Shown piece by piece: positions 1 through 8,038 of a stretch of DNA of 64,000 bases. The first letter of the stretch is position 1, and every line of letters begins with the position of its first letter. The stretch comes from Hylemonella gracilis str. Niagara R (GTDB taxonomy: Bacteria; Pseudomonadota; Gammaproteobacteria; Burkholderiales; Burkholderiaceae_C): contig NZ_JEMG01000001.1 in NCBI RefSeq assembly GCF_000600295.1, positions 1,803,165 to 1,867,164 on the forward strand, read 5' to 3'. Position numbers and translations under genes: made by a program. Under the pieces are notes generated by a model that had not been told where the DNA came from, ran no database searches, and saw nothing but the letters and a program-made list of their open reading frames with translations.

Positions 1-551
1 TCGAACAGGGTCATGCCTCGCTCGGTGCTTTCGACGTAGACCGGTGACTCACGCAGCACGCCGAGGAAGGGCAGGTTCAGCTTGGCGGCCCACTGGGCCA
101 AGACTTCGCCGGATTCGGTGTTTTCGTCCACGCGCATGCCGATGCTGACCACTTTGCAGCGGCCGGAGATCACGCGCGGCAGGCTCATCAGTTCGGCGTG
201 GCAGGTGGCGGCCGATTCACGGTCGAAGGCCGAGCTGCAGACCGGCATGATGACGGCGTCCGCGAACATGATCATGCGCGCCAGGTCAAAACCGTGCAGG
301 CCGCCCGGGGTGTCCAGGATGACATGGGTGATGCCGGCCGGGACGCGCAGCACGTTCTGGTTGATGGCCCAGGGGGCAATGGGAGGCAGCGAGGAGCTGC
401 GCTTGTGCAGCCAGTTGCGGGAGGATTGCTGGCGATCGACGTCACCCAGCATGACGGCATGGCCTTGATGCGCGCACCAAGCCGCCAAATGCGTGGCGAG
501 CGTGCTTTTGCCGCTTCCTCCCTTGCGATTGACGATGGCGATGACAGGCAT
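1..551 (-). CDS. ParA/MinD-type ATPase, 3' end cut by window edge
   Basis: The reading frame starts at ATG 551 and runs open off the left edge (183 codons visible). The N-terminus carries the deviant Walker A motif KGGSGKST (about residues 10-17), followed by a DVDRQQS segment and LDTPGG, as in ParA-family ATPases that act in plasmid or chromosome partitioning or in protein positioning. No parB or centromere-like repeat is visible, and the neighbouring 324 bases hold no gene, so this is probably an orphan ParA-like ATPase. Its actual cargo cannot be inferred. Family assignment is secure; function is not. Confidence 0.85.
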   Translation of the reverse strand, partial: MPVIAIVNRKGGSGKSTLATHLAAWCAHQGHAVMLGDVDRQQSSRNWLHKRSSSLPPIAPWAINQNVLRVPAGITHVILDTPGGLHGFDLARMIMFADAVIMPVCSSAFDRESAATCHAELMSLPRVISGRCKVVSIGMRVDENTESGEVLAQWAAKLNLPFLGVLRESPVYVESTERGMTLF

Positions 552-616
552 GAATGCTCCAGTAAGCTGTAAGCGCGGAACCGGTCCGTGTGGCAGTTTG
601 ACCCGAAAGACGCGCG

Positions 617-674
617 AAGTCCAGTCATTTCAATGGACTTGGCTATGGATTTTGTAGCGAATGGCGCCGTTCGC
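617..674. promoter_or_regulatory. Two palindromes upstream of the parA-like gene
   Basis: The 324-base stretch 552-875 contains no convincing gene. It holds a 7-bp inverted repeat AAGTCCA/TGGACTT (617-623 and 634-640, 10-base loop) and a near-perfect palindrome GCGAATGGCGCCGTTCGC (657-674). Both lie 66-123 bases upstream of the ParA-like start codon, so they could be operator sites or part of its leader. Nothing here identifies a binding protein. The rest of the gap shows no feature I can support. Confidence 0.3.
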
Positions 675-875
675 GCGGGGAGAAACAGGAGTTTAGAGCC
701 GTTTTTCGCGGTTTCGCCTTCCCCTATTTCCTGTGGGCCCGCTCCAGCCGGGCCTGCACCGTTCGTTCGAGCCCCTGCCGCGTGCCCCACGGGCGCCTGC
801 GTCTCGCCCGGATTCACCCACTTACCCCTGTCTTGTCCGTGACCGCAGGTGCGGGTGCCGCCGAAGCGGCCCGGC

Positions 876-1733
876 TCAGGCTTGGGTGGCCAGCGCCAGC
901 ACGCCGGTGGCGGTGTTGGAGATGGGGATGTGGTAGTTGCCGTGCACCTTGCGCACGCGGCTGCCCTTGGAACTACCCGTGCTGAGCGCACCGCGCATGG
1001 CCAGCCACATCAGCAGCTCCACGCCTTGGGTTCCGGTTTTCTCCACGAGTTCGTGAATGCTGAACTGCGTGGCCCATTCGGGGTCGTCCAATAGGCTGTC
1101 CATGAACTGCAGGTCGAAGGCTTTGTTGATGAAACCCGCGCGTTCGCCGTCGAGCTGGTGTGACAGTCCCCCGGTGCCGACCACCACGACCCGCTGGTCA
1201 CTGCCCCAGCTTCGGATAGCCTCCCCAACTGCCTTGCCCAGGGCGTAGACGCGCCTGGCGCTGGGCAGGGGAAACTGCACGGTGTTGATGCAGATCGGTA
1301 CCGTGGTCACGGGGCAGTGCTCCTGCGGCCAAAGCAGTTTGAGCGGCACCGTGAAAGCGTGGTCCACCAGCATCTCCTGGCAGGTCACCAGATCAAACTC
1401 CTGGTCGATCAGGTGATTGATCAGGTGCCAGCTCAGTTCCGGCTCGCCCCGGTGCGGCGGCAGCGTCGGGATGCCCCAGCCTTCGTCTGCATTGCGGTAC
1501 TCGGGCGCCGCGCCGATGGCGAAGGTGGGCATCTTGTCGAGGAAGAAGTTCAGGCCGCGGTCGTTGTAGAAGACCACGGCCACGTCGGGTTTCTCCTCAT
1601 TCAGCCATTGCCGGATGGGCGGAAAGCCGTCGAAAAAGGGTTTCCAGTAGGGGTCTTGCTGCAAGCCCTTGGCAATCGCGTTGCCGATGGAGGGGATGTG
1701 GGAGGTGGCGACGCCGCCGATGAGCTGGGCCAT
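876..1733 (-). CDS. ligB: LigB-type extradiol dioxygenase catalytic subunit with a substituted iron ligand
   Basis: This 285-residue protein belongs to the type II extradiol (LigB) superfamily and is closest in pattern to the beta subunit of protocatechuate 4,5-dioxygenase. That enzyme opens the ring of protocatechuate meta to its hydroxyls using Fe(II) and O2. His12 (in SHIPSIG), His192 (in GTGGLSHQ, the catalytic base position) and Glu239 (in GVELLMW) match the family. The second iron histidine, normally in YNDH, is Arg59 here (YNDRG). It is encoded 25 bases downstream of ligA and is probably co-transcribed. A gallate-type substrate is possible, and activity is doubtful because of Arg59. 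No other ring-cleavage pathway gene is in the window. Confidence 0.85.
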   Translation of the reverse strand: MAQLIGGVATSHIPSIGNAIAKGLQQDPYWKPFFDGFPPIRQWLNEEKPDVAVVFYNDRGLNFFLDKMPTFAIGAAPEYRNADEGWGIPTLPPHRGEPELSWHLINHLIDQEFDLVTCQEMLVDHAFTVPLKLLWPQEHCPVTTVPICINTVQFPLPSARRVYALGKAVGEAIRSWGSDQRVVVVGTGGLSHQLDGERAGFINKAFDLQFMDSLLDDPEWATQFSIHELVEKTGTQGVELLMWLAMRGALSTGSSKGSRVRKVHGNYHIPISNTATGVLALATQA

Positions 1734-1757
1734 GGGGATGTTCCTGGGTCGTTTCGT

Positions 1758-2120
1758 TTACTGGAAGGCCGCGTCGCGCAGCTTGGCCTTGAAGGCTTCC
1801 TTGCTCATGCCGGTCTGCAGGGCGCCCAGGTCCTGCACGTCGAGCTTGAGGATGCCGGCGAACTTGGCCAGGTAATAGATGTTGCCGCCGGCTGCCAGCA
1901 GGCCCAGCACGTCGCGCTCGCGGATCGCCTGGGATTGCTGCGCGTTCAGGCCATGGCGCTGCATGTAGCCCTCTTCGTCAGCCATGAAGGCTTGGCGGTT
2001 CTCGGCCGCGTTGAAGGAATAGCACATCTTGTTCAGGGCGTAGCCTTTGCGGGCCTGCTCCCCATCGAACAGTACAGTGCCGGGGATGGACGGTTGGGCC
2101 GTCGCGGTGTGGGTGTTCAT
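1758..2120 (-). CDS. ligA: LigA-type extradiol dioxygenase small subunit
   Basis: A 120-residue protein of the LigA family, the small helical subunit that caps the active site of LigB-type dioxygenases. The middle segment (KGYALNKMCYSFN and the following RHGLNAQQSQAIRERD) and the region LLAAGGNIYYLAKF are typical. The start at 2120 is chosen because AGGAG lies just upstream and the product matches the family from there; an in-frame ATG at 2177 would overlap the promoter region. It directly precedes ligB. An FNR-type palindrome lies 14 bases upstream of the start codon, and a LysR-type regulator is transcribed divergently. Confidence 0.83.
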   Translation of the reverse strand: MNTHTATAQPSIPGTVLFDGEQARKGYALNKMCYSFNAAENRQAFMADEEGYMQRHGLNAQQSQAIRERDVLGLLAAGGNIYYLAKFAGILKLDVQDLGALQTGMSKEAFKAKLRDAAFQ

Positions 2121-2133
2121 GCCTGTCTCCTGC

Positions 2134-2147
2134 TTGATCAAGATCAA
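2134..2147. promoter_or_regulatory. FNR/Anr-type box in the ligA-lysR divergent promoter region
   Basis: TTGATCAAGATCAA is a perfect TTGAT-N4-ATCAA palindrome, the FNR consensus. Its centre (2140.5) lies 20 bases upstream of the ligA start codon, next to the ligA ribosome-binding site. It would therefore overlap the ligA transcription start or -10 region and fit repression. Facing lysR it would sit 41.5 bases before a start at about 2182, the usual activating position. It could instead be a LysR-type T-N11-A operator, since both readings fit the same bases. Confidence 0.55.
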
Positions 2148-2203
2148 AGGGGGTGGTTGCAAGTATTCGGCAGGCATTGACCGCGATAAACCGGCCGTTC
2201 AGC

Positions 2204-3139
2204 ATGGAACCCATGAGTAAATTCGATCATTTGGACCTGGATGGCCACCTGCTCCAGGTCCTGCTTGCCGTGCTGGACAGTGGCTCGGTAACAGGCGCGG
2301 CCCTGCGCCTGGGCGTGACTCAGTCTGCCGTCAGCCATCAGCTGGACAAGCTGCGGGCCATCACCGGCGACCCGCTGTTCGTCAAGAGTGGGCGCGGCAT
2401 CGCGCCCACGGCACGGGCCGAGGCTCTGACCGCCGAGGCCCGGGACCTGTTGCGCGGGCTGGCGCGCCTCGCCCGTGGCGGGGACTTCGCCCCTGCGCGC
2501 TGGCAGGCCACGGTCACCGTGGCGGCCAACGACTTCCAGCGTGATCTGTTGCTGCCCGCCTTGGCCGCGCGGCTGCGCGACCAGGCGCCTGGGGTGGTGT
2601 TGCGCGTCATTCCGTCGACGGTGCCCCGCCTGGACATGCTGCGCGATGACGATTGCCAGCTCGTCATCAGTCCACGCCCGCCCGACGGCGCGGACATCGT
2701 GCAAAAGCGCTTGTTCGAAGACACCTACCGCGTATTCCATGACCCGGCGGTGCGTGCCGCTCCGAGCGACCTTGCGGACTATCTGGACGCCGAGCACGCC
2801 ACCGTGGTTTATGCGCCGCGCAGCGGCCTGGACCTGGACCAGCATCTGGCGGAACAAGGCGTGTCGCGTCGTTTCACGGTGATGGTGCCCAGCTTCAGCG
2901 CCTTGCCGGCCTTCCTGCGCGGCACCCGCCTACTGGCCACCGCGCCGGCCCTGATGGCGCATCAGGGTTTCTTGGGTCTGGCCAGCTCCGAGCCGCCACT
3001 GCCCTGTCCCAGCTTGCCCATGTACGCCATCTGGCACGTGCGTTACCAGCAGGACGCGGCCCATCGCTGGCTGCGCGCGGAGGTGGAGGCCGTGGCGCGG
3101 GCGCTGCCCGATCTCAAGGCCCTGGCAGACGCGCGGTGA
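2204..3139 (+). CDS. LysR-type transcriptional regulator
   Basis: About 311 residues. The N-terminal winged helix-turn-helix is seen in LLAVLDSGSVTGAALRLGV followed by TQSAVSHQLDKLR, and a periplasmic-binding-protein-like effector domain follows. It is divergent from ligAB, the classic arrangement for a LysR-type regulator of an aromatic catabolic operon, so control of ligAB is likely but inferred. Start could be ATG 2204 or ATG 2213; neither has a strong ribosome-binding site. The 3' end overlaps by 26 bases the 3' end of the sensor kinase gene on the other strand. Confidence 0.85.
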   Translation: MEPMSKFDHLDLDGHLLQVLLAVLDSGSVTGAALRLGVTQSAVSHQLDKLRAITGDPLFVKSGRGIAPTARAEALTAEARDLLRGLARLARGGDFAPARWQATVTVAANDFQRDLLLPALAARLRDQAPGVVLRVIPSTVPRLDMLRDDDCQLVISPRPPDGADIVQKRLFEDTYRVFHDPAVRAAPSDLADYLDAEHATVVYAPRSGLDLDQHLAEQGVSRRFTVMVPSFSALPAFLRGTRLLATAPALMAHQGFLGLASSEPPLPCPSLPMYAIWHVRYQQDAAHRWLRAEVEAVARALPDLKALADAR

Positions 3140-4514
3140 CGCGCAGGCCGGGTTGTGCATTGCGCACGGTCAGGCTGCCGCCATGGGCCTGTGCGACCAG
3201 CCGGCAAAGGTAAAGCCCCAGGCCGACGCCGCCCGTGCCACGACTGCGGGCGGCGTCGGGGCGGAAGAAGGGCTGGGACAGCTGAGCCAGATGGTCCTCG
3301 GGCACGCCCGGACCGTGGTCGCGGACTTCGAACAGCAGATCGCTTCCTTCTTCCGCGATCCGCAGTTCCGGCGGCTGTGGGGCTTGGGCGCCATGGCGCA
3401 GGGCATTGTCGAGCAGGTTGCGCAGCAGCAGGCGCAGACGCACCCGGTCCACCGCGCGCGGCGCCAATGCCTCCTGCGCGTGCAGCTTGATGTTCAACGC
3501 CAGCGGCTGCGTGGTCGCGAGATCGGCGAGCACCTCGCGGGCCAGCGCCACCAGGTCGGTGTTTTCCAGGTGCAGGGTCGCGTGCCTGCCGGCCAGCCGT
3601 TCGCTTTCGAGCAGGTCGCTGATGAGACGCGCCATCTCACCCAGGTCGCGCAACAGCGCGGCGCGTTGCGGCCTGACCTCGTCGTTGTCCGGCAGCAGTT
3701 CGGTGTGCAGGCGAGCCCGTGTCAGCGGGCTGCGCAACTCGTGGCTGATCGCCAGCAGCAGGGCACGTTGGGCTTCCAGCATGCGTGCGATGTCCTGCCC
3801 CATGGTGTTGATGGTCTGAGCCAGCTGGCCGAGCTCATCCGGCTTCTCGGGGTGTCGCACCGGAATCGGCGTGCCGAACTCGCCCGCGCCGAAACGCTGC
3901 GCGCCGCGCCGAATGTCGTCCAGCGGCCGCAGCAGGCGGCGCACGTAGAGGTAGGCCAGCAGGGTCAGCGTCAGCAGGATCACCAACGTGTAGCCGAGCA
4001 TGTGGGGACGGCGCTCCAGGGCCGCTTCATTCAGCCCAAAGCGGATCACATGACCGTCGGCCGTGCGGCGCTCCAGCAGGGAGCGCCAACGCCTGTCCTC
4101 CTCTTCATGGTCTTCATCACCGTCCTCATCCGCGTGCCGGGGCCGTCTCCGGAGCCCGTCCGTGGACTGTTCCGGATGTGAACGCCAGTTCAGGTCCGGA
4201 CCCAGGATGTCCACGGTCACGGGCAGTTGCCGTACCAGGGCCCGAGCGCGATCCAGGTCGGGATGGCCGTCGACGGTGATCTCGGCCGCGAGGCGGTCGA
4301 TGTAATCCGTGAGCAGAGGCCGCGCCGTGTCGCGCCAGCCCAGCGTGAACGCCTCCTGCGCGCCACGGATGAAGGTCAAGACCACGGCCAGCGCCAGCAC
4401 CAGGAACAACACCACCAGTCGCAGCTTGAGCGAGCTACGCGGCAAACGCCACAGCCGGCAGTACCAGCGTGGTGCTGGCGCGGTGACAGGCGGACTCAGG
4501 GGGGTGGGAATCAT
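3114..4514 (-). CDS. Cpx-like membrane sensor histidine kinase with acidic, histidine-containing sensor loop
   Basis: A 466-residue inner-membrane kinase: transmembrane helix at about 33-49, periplasmic domain 50-171, second helix 172-190, HAMP 191-243, H-box AISHELRSPLTRAR with phospho-acceptor His258, N-box NLLDNALRHG, and G-boxes DHGPGVP and GVGLGLYL. The periplasmic domain includes an acidic stretch HADEDGDEDHEEED (about residues 127-140), which could bind metal cations. It overlaps the upstream response regulator gene by 4 bases (ATGA), so the two are translationally coupled. With the Spy/CpxP-like gene upstream, an envelope- or metal-stress role is likely. The exact signal is not known. 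Confidence 0.9.
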   Translation of the reverse strand: MIPTPLSPPVTAPAPRWYCRLWRLPRSSLKLRLVVLFLVLALAVVLTFIRGAQEAFTLGWRDTARPLLTDYIDRLAAEITVDGHPDLDRARALVRQLPVTVDILGPDLNWRSHPEQSTDGLRRRPRHADEDGDEDHEEEDRRWRSLLERRTADGHVIRFGLNEAALERRPHMLGYTLVILLTLTLLAYLYVRRLLRPLDDIRRGAQRFGAGEFGTPIPVRHPEKPDELGQLAQTINTMGQDIARMLEAQRALLLAISHELRSPLTRARLHTELLPDNDEVRPQRAALLRDLGEMARLISDLLESERLAGRHATLHLENTDLVALAREVLADLATTQPLALNIKLHAQEALAPRAVDRVRLRLLLRNLLDNALRHGAQAPQPPELRIAEEGSDLLFEVRDHGPGVPEDHLAQLSQPFFRPDAARSRGTGGVGLGLYLCRLVAQAHGGSLTVRNAQPGLRVTARLPGP

Positions 4515-5209
4515 GGCGATAGACGGCGCAGCGCCAGCGTGTAACCGGCATTGCGCAGCGTCTTGATGCAGTCCAGCGGTTCGAGCTTCTTGCGCAGGCG
4601 GCTGACCACGATGTCAACGGCGCGTGTGTAGAGCTCGGCGTCCTGGCCGCGCAACTGGTTGAGGATGTCGTCGCGGCTGAAGACCCGGCCGCTTTCGCGC
4701 GCCAGCAGGTGCAGCAGCTCAAATTCGGTGCCCGTCAGCTCCACCGCCTCGCCCTGGCGCAGCACGCTGCGACGGGCTGGGTCCAGGGTCAGGCCCTCGA
4801 AGCTCAACAAGCCTGGTTCACTGCCTGTGGCAGGGGGGCCGTTCTGTCCATGGCGCCGGCGCAGCATGGTTTGCACGCGCGCCACAAGTTCACGGGGTTC
4901 AAACGGTTTGGGCAGGTAGTCGTCGGCGCCCAGTTCCAGGCCCACCACGCGGTCCATCACGTCGCCGCGCGCCGTGAGCATGATGACGGGGATGTCGCTT
5001 TCCTTGCGCAGGGTACGGCAGAACTCGAAACCGTCCATGCCAGGCAGCATCACGTCCAGGATCACGGCATCGAAATGCTCGGTGCGCAAGCGCGCCAAAC
5101 CGTCGTCCGGTTTGAGCGCCTGGACCAGTGCCAGCTCGAAACGCTGGAAATAGGTCGCCAGGGGTGGACCCAGCTGTTCGTCGTCGTCTAGCAGCAGTAC
5201 GCGGTGCAT
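4511..5209 (-). CDS. OmpR/PhoB-family response regulator (CpxR-like)
   Basis: A 232-residue two-domain regulator. The receiver has the acidic pocket LLLDDDEQ, phospho-acceptor Asp52 (VILDVMLPGMDG), and the conserved threonine and lysine in MLTARGD and DDYLPKPFEP. The C-terminal winged helix ends in RAVDIVVSRLRKKLE and the typical TLRNAGYTL strand. It is encoded upstream of, and overlapping by 4 bases, its presumed partner kinase. A CpxR-like role is inferred from domain type and the neighbouring Spy/CpxP-family gene, which is a plausible target. Confidence 0.9.
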   Translation of the reverse strand: MHRVLLLDDDEQLGPPLATYFQRFELALVQALKPDDGLARLRTEHFDAVILDVMLPGMDGFEFCRTLRKESDIPVIMLTARGDVMDRVVGLELGADDYLPKPFEPRELVARVQTMLRRRHGQNGPPATGSEPGLLSFEGLTLDPARRSVLRQGEAVELTGTEFELLHLLARESGRVFSRDDILNQLRGQDAELYTRAVDIVVSRLRKKLEPLDCIKTLRNAGYTLALRRLSP

Positions 5210-5318
5210 GCGGCATTGTCACATCGGGGCGCCGACGGTCGGAAATGCGACGCGTCGGCGCGGCTTCAAACATGGTGGGTCGGCTTGCGACCAGACCCAA
5301 ACGCCAGCCACATTGCCA

Positions 5319-5786
5319 TCAGTCGCGCGAGAACCAGCGCTTGCGCTCGCCCATGTGCTCGCGCACCTCGGCTTGCTGCTTGGCGTCGAGGCTGTCGTAG
5401 AAGTCCGCCAGGGCCGTGATCACCTGCGGGCCTTGGGCTTGCACGGCGCGGGTCTTCTCGTCCAGCAGGGTCTGGGCGCGGGCGCGGTCGAACTTCGCAC
5501 CGGCCACCAAGGCTTGCATTTCCGCGCGCGGGTTGGTGGTCTGACCCATCAAAGCCGCATGCTGAGCCTGCATCTTGTCGGCCAACACATTCAGTTTTTG
5601 CTGCTGCTCCGCCGTCAGGTCCAGCTCGCGGGTGACGCGCTGGACTCCCTTGGCGCGCATCTCAGCCATGCGCTCGGGGTCCATGGGGCCGCGCTCGTGG
5701 GGGCCGCGCCCGCAGGCCGTGAGGCCGCCGATGATCACGGCGATGCCGGCGAAAGCAGTGAGGGAGCGTTTGATCCAGGGTTTCAT
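5319..5786 (-). CDS. Spy/CpxP-family periplasmic lipoprotein
   Basis: A 155-residue protein with a lipoprotein signal (hydrophobic stretch 9-22 and lipobox LTAC, Cys25). The mature part contains the LTXXQ-type element DLTAEQQQKLN and a long helical region, typical of Spy/CpxP chaperone-like stress proteins. These bind unfolded envelope proteins or dampen the Cpx sensor. It is the first gene of an apparent operon with the response regulator and sensor kinase, 109 bases upstream of the regulator start. Feedback on the kinase is the likely role. Confidence 0.8.
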   Translation of the reverse strand: MKPWIKRSLTAFAGIAVIIGGLTACGRGPHERGPMDPERMAEMRAKGVQRVTRELDLTAEQQQKLNVLADKMQAQHAALMGQTTNPRAEMQALVAGAKFDRARAQTLLDEKTRAVQAQGPQVITALADFYDSLDAKQQAEVREHMGERKRWFSRD

Positions 5787-5953
5787 GACAGGTCCTTGTC
5801 GTTGGGGTTGAACATGGATGTCATGGTGCCCGGGGCACGCAACCGGGTGGTGTCGGCCCGGTTTCAGTTTTTTTCAGTTTGTTTCAGCGTTCGCCCGGTC
5901 GACGCCTGGAGTCCTTGAGCCGTCCATCACGGGCCCAACCGGCGTGGGCGCAA

Positions 5954-6208
5954 TCAACTGGCCGTTGTTTGCGCGCAGCCTTGCGGCTTGAACACGCGGG
6001 TGCTGGAGGGCGGGTTGTTGGCCAGCTTGGCGGCGGGGCGGCGTGGGCGTTGCACCAGTTCGCCGCCGCAGTTGGGGCAGAGCCCACTCAGCCGGTCTTG
6101 CGCGCAGCTGGCGCAGAAGGTGCATTCGAAGGAGCAAATGCGCGCCTCGGTCGACTCGGGCGGCAGGTCGCGGTCACAGCATTCGCAGTTGGGGCGCAGT
6201 TGCAGCAT
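5954..6208 (-). CDS. DUF1272 small zinc-ribbon-like protein
   Basis: An 84-residue protein beginning MLQLRPNCECCDRDLPP, with ICSFECTFCASCA and CPNCGGELVQRP. These paired cysteines are the signature of the DUF1272 family and probably bind zinc. The conserved domain occupies residues 1-55; the tail is low-complexity and variable. Function is unknown. It lies 72 bases downstream of the isochorismatase-family gene on the same strand and could be in one transcript with it. Confidence 0.85.
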   Translation of the reverse strand: MLQLRPNCECCDRDLPPESTEARICSFECTFCASCAQDRLSGLCPNCGGELVQRPRRPAAKLANNPPSSTRVFKPQGCAQTTAS

Positions 6209-6280
6209 GGCGGGCTCCTGGGGAAGTTTCTGAGGTCGAAGGGTGGTGCGTGTACGCGGCGCGCTTCCTGCCCATGTCCC

Positions 6281-6829
6281 TCAGGCGTAGGCCTGATCCA
6301 CCGTACAGATGTCGGCGAAGCGGTCCTTGAGCACCGTGGCGGTGCGGGCCTTGATCTGCGCGGCCGTCAAGGGCGTGCCGTCCGGTTGGGACATGTCCCA
6401 GGTCAGCGTGGCGTCCAGCACGTAACGCACCTGGAAGCCGAGGTCGCTGGCATGGCGGGCCGTGGTCTCGCAGCATTGCTCGGTGCGGATGCCGCTGATA
6501 AGAATGCGCTGGATACCGTTCTGATGCAACCAGATTTCGAGCCCCGTGCCGACCAGCGCACTGTGGCGCGATTTGTGGAAGGTGGCTGTAGCCTCGAAGT
6601 CGGCCAGGCCTTCGATGGGACGTACGCAGCCGGACTCGAGTGCGAAGTGGTTGGCGCTTTGCTTCGGTCCATCGACGTGGAAAACGCGCACGACGGGGAT
6701 GTTGCGGGCCTGGGCTTCGGCGATCAGCGCGTTTTGCGCGGCCAGGTAGGCCGGCGTGTCATTCGCGGTGTAGTAGGGGCGATGCCGGAAGGATTCCTGG
6801 GCGTCGATCACGAGTAGGCATGTGTTCAT
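6281..6829 (-). CDS. Isochorismatase-family cysteine hydrolase
   Basis: A 182-residue single-domain hydrolase. The expected catalytic triad is visible: Asp9 in LLVIDAQ, Lys86 in TFHKSRHSAL, and a cysteine in GIRTEQCCETT (Cys119 or Cys120). Members cleave amides or ethers such as nicotinamide, N-carbamoyl compounds or isochorismate. The substrate cannot be read from sequence. It follows purM by 37 bases on the same strand, but nothing ties it to purine synthesis. Confidence 0.85.
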   Translation of the reverse strand: MNTCLLVIDAQESFRHRPYYTANDTPAYLAAQNALIAEAQARNIPVVRVFHVDGPKQSANHFALESGCVRPIEGLADFEATATFHKSRHSALVGTGLEIWLHQNGIQRILISGIRTEQCCETTARHASDLGFQVRYVLDATLTWDMSQPDGTPLTAAQIKARTATVLKDRFADICTVDQAYA

Positions 6830-6866
6830 GCGAGTGTTTTCCTAAGGGTGGTGGTCTGAGTATTCC

Positions 6867-7916
6867 TCAGGCCAAGGTAACCGGCGCACCCGCACCCTGG
6901 GCTCCGATCACCCCGATCTCGTGCACCGACTCGCCCAGGCTGCGCAAGGTGGCCGCCACGGCATGCGCGTCAGCCGCCGCCGCGACCACGACCATGCCGA
7001 TGCCGTTGTTGAAGGTGCGGTTCATCTCGTGGTCGTCGATGCCGGCCGTCCTTTGCAGCCAGGCGAACAGCTCGGTTTGCGGCCAGCTCCCCTTTTTCAG
7101 ATGAGCAGCCAGACCTTCGGGCAGCACGCGGGGGATGTTTTCCAGCAGGCCACCGCCGGTGATGTGGGCCAGGGCCTTGATGCCGCCGCCGGCGGACGCC
7201 GGGTGCTTGTCCAGCGCCGCCAGCACGTTCTTCACGTACAGGCGGGTCGGTGTCATCAGGGCCTGCTTGAACAGCTTGCCGTCCAGCGTCAGGGGCAGGT
7301 TCCAGCCTGCGCGGTCGATGCACTTGCGCACCAGCGAAAAACCGTTGGAATGCACGCCGCTGGAGGCCAGGCCCAGCACCACGTCGCCGGCCTGGACATG
7401 CTGGCCGGCCAGGATTTTGGATTTTTCGACCGCGCCGACGCAGAAACCCGCCAGGTCGTATTCGCCGTCGGCATACATGCCGGGCATCTCGGCCGTTTCA
7501 CCGCCGATCAGCGCGCAGCCGGACTCCTCGCAGCCCTTGGCGATGCCTCCGACCACGGCGGCGGCGGTTTCCACGTCCAGCCTGCCGCAAGCGAAGTAGT
7601 CGAGGAAGAACAGGGGTTCCGCGCCCTGCACCAGCACGTCGTTGACGCTCATGGCCACGAGGTCGATGCCCACGGTGTCGTGCATGTTCCACTCAAAAGC
7701 CAGCTTGAGCTTGGTGCCCACGCCGTCGGTGCCGGAAACCAGCACCGGTTCCTTGTATTTCTTCGAGACCTCGAACAGCGCGCCAAAGCCGCCGATGCCG
7801 GCCAGCACACCCTCGCGCATCGTGCGCTTGGCCAGCGGTTTGATGCGTTCGACCAGCGCGTCTCCTGCGTCGATGTCAACGCCGGCGTCTTTGTACGAAA
7901 GGGGGGTGGTGCTCAT
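6867..7916 (-). CDS. purM: Phosphoribosylformylglycinamidine cyclo-ligase (AIR synthetase)
   Basis: A 349-residue cytosolic enzyme of de novo purine synthesis. It closes the imidazole ring of formylglycinamidine ribonucleotide using ATP to give 5-aminoimidazole ribonucleotide. The start [31 protein letters not shown], the [14 protein letters not shown] motif and FNNGIGMV near the C-terminus are characteristic. Start 7916 is chosen over the in-frame ATG at 7985 because family similarity begins here. It is divergent from the permease gene at 8039, as commonly seen in Burkholderiales. Confidence 0.97.
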   Translation of the reverse strand: MSTTPLSYKDAGVDIDAGDALVERIKPLAKRTMREGVLAGIGGFGALFEVSKKYKEPVLVSGTDGVGTKLKLAFEWNMHDTVGIDLVAMSVNDVLVQGAEPLFFLDYFACGRLDVETAAAVVGGIAKGCEESGCALIGGETAEMPGMYADGEYDLAGFCVGAVEKSKILAGQHVQAGDVVLGLASSGVHSNGFSLVRKCIDRAGWNLPLTLDGKLFKQALMTPTRLYVKNVLAALDKHPASAGGGIKALAHITGGGLLENIPRVLPEGLAAHLKKGSWPQTELFAWLQRTAGIDDHEMNRTFNNGIGMVVVAAAADAHAVAATLRSLGESVHEIGVIGAQGAGAPVTLA

Positions 7917-7954
7917 GAGGGAAAAGAAGGGTGAAATCGGGAGGCGGGGGTGAG

Positions 7955-7969
7955 GCGAATAAAATTCGC
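7955..7969. promoter_or_regulatory. Perfect inverted repeat in the purM / permease divergent region
   Basis: GCGAAT-AAA-ATTCGC is a perfect 6-bp inverted repeat, 39-53 bases upstream of the purM start codon and 70 bases upstream of the divergent permease gene. Position fits an operator for one or both genes. It does not match the E. coli PurR consensus. No promoter hexamers could be assigned with confidence. Confidence 0.25.
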
Positions 7970-8038
7970 GTTTTGTTCCGGCCAAGAGCCGGTCAGCCGC
8001 AATTCTAAAGGCGCGTTCACGCGACGACTGTTTTCTTC

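Noticed and set aside
2144-2857. A minus-strand frame opposite the LysR gene
   Set aside because: The LysR reading frame has clear helix-turn-helix and effector motifs; the opposite frame has none.
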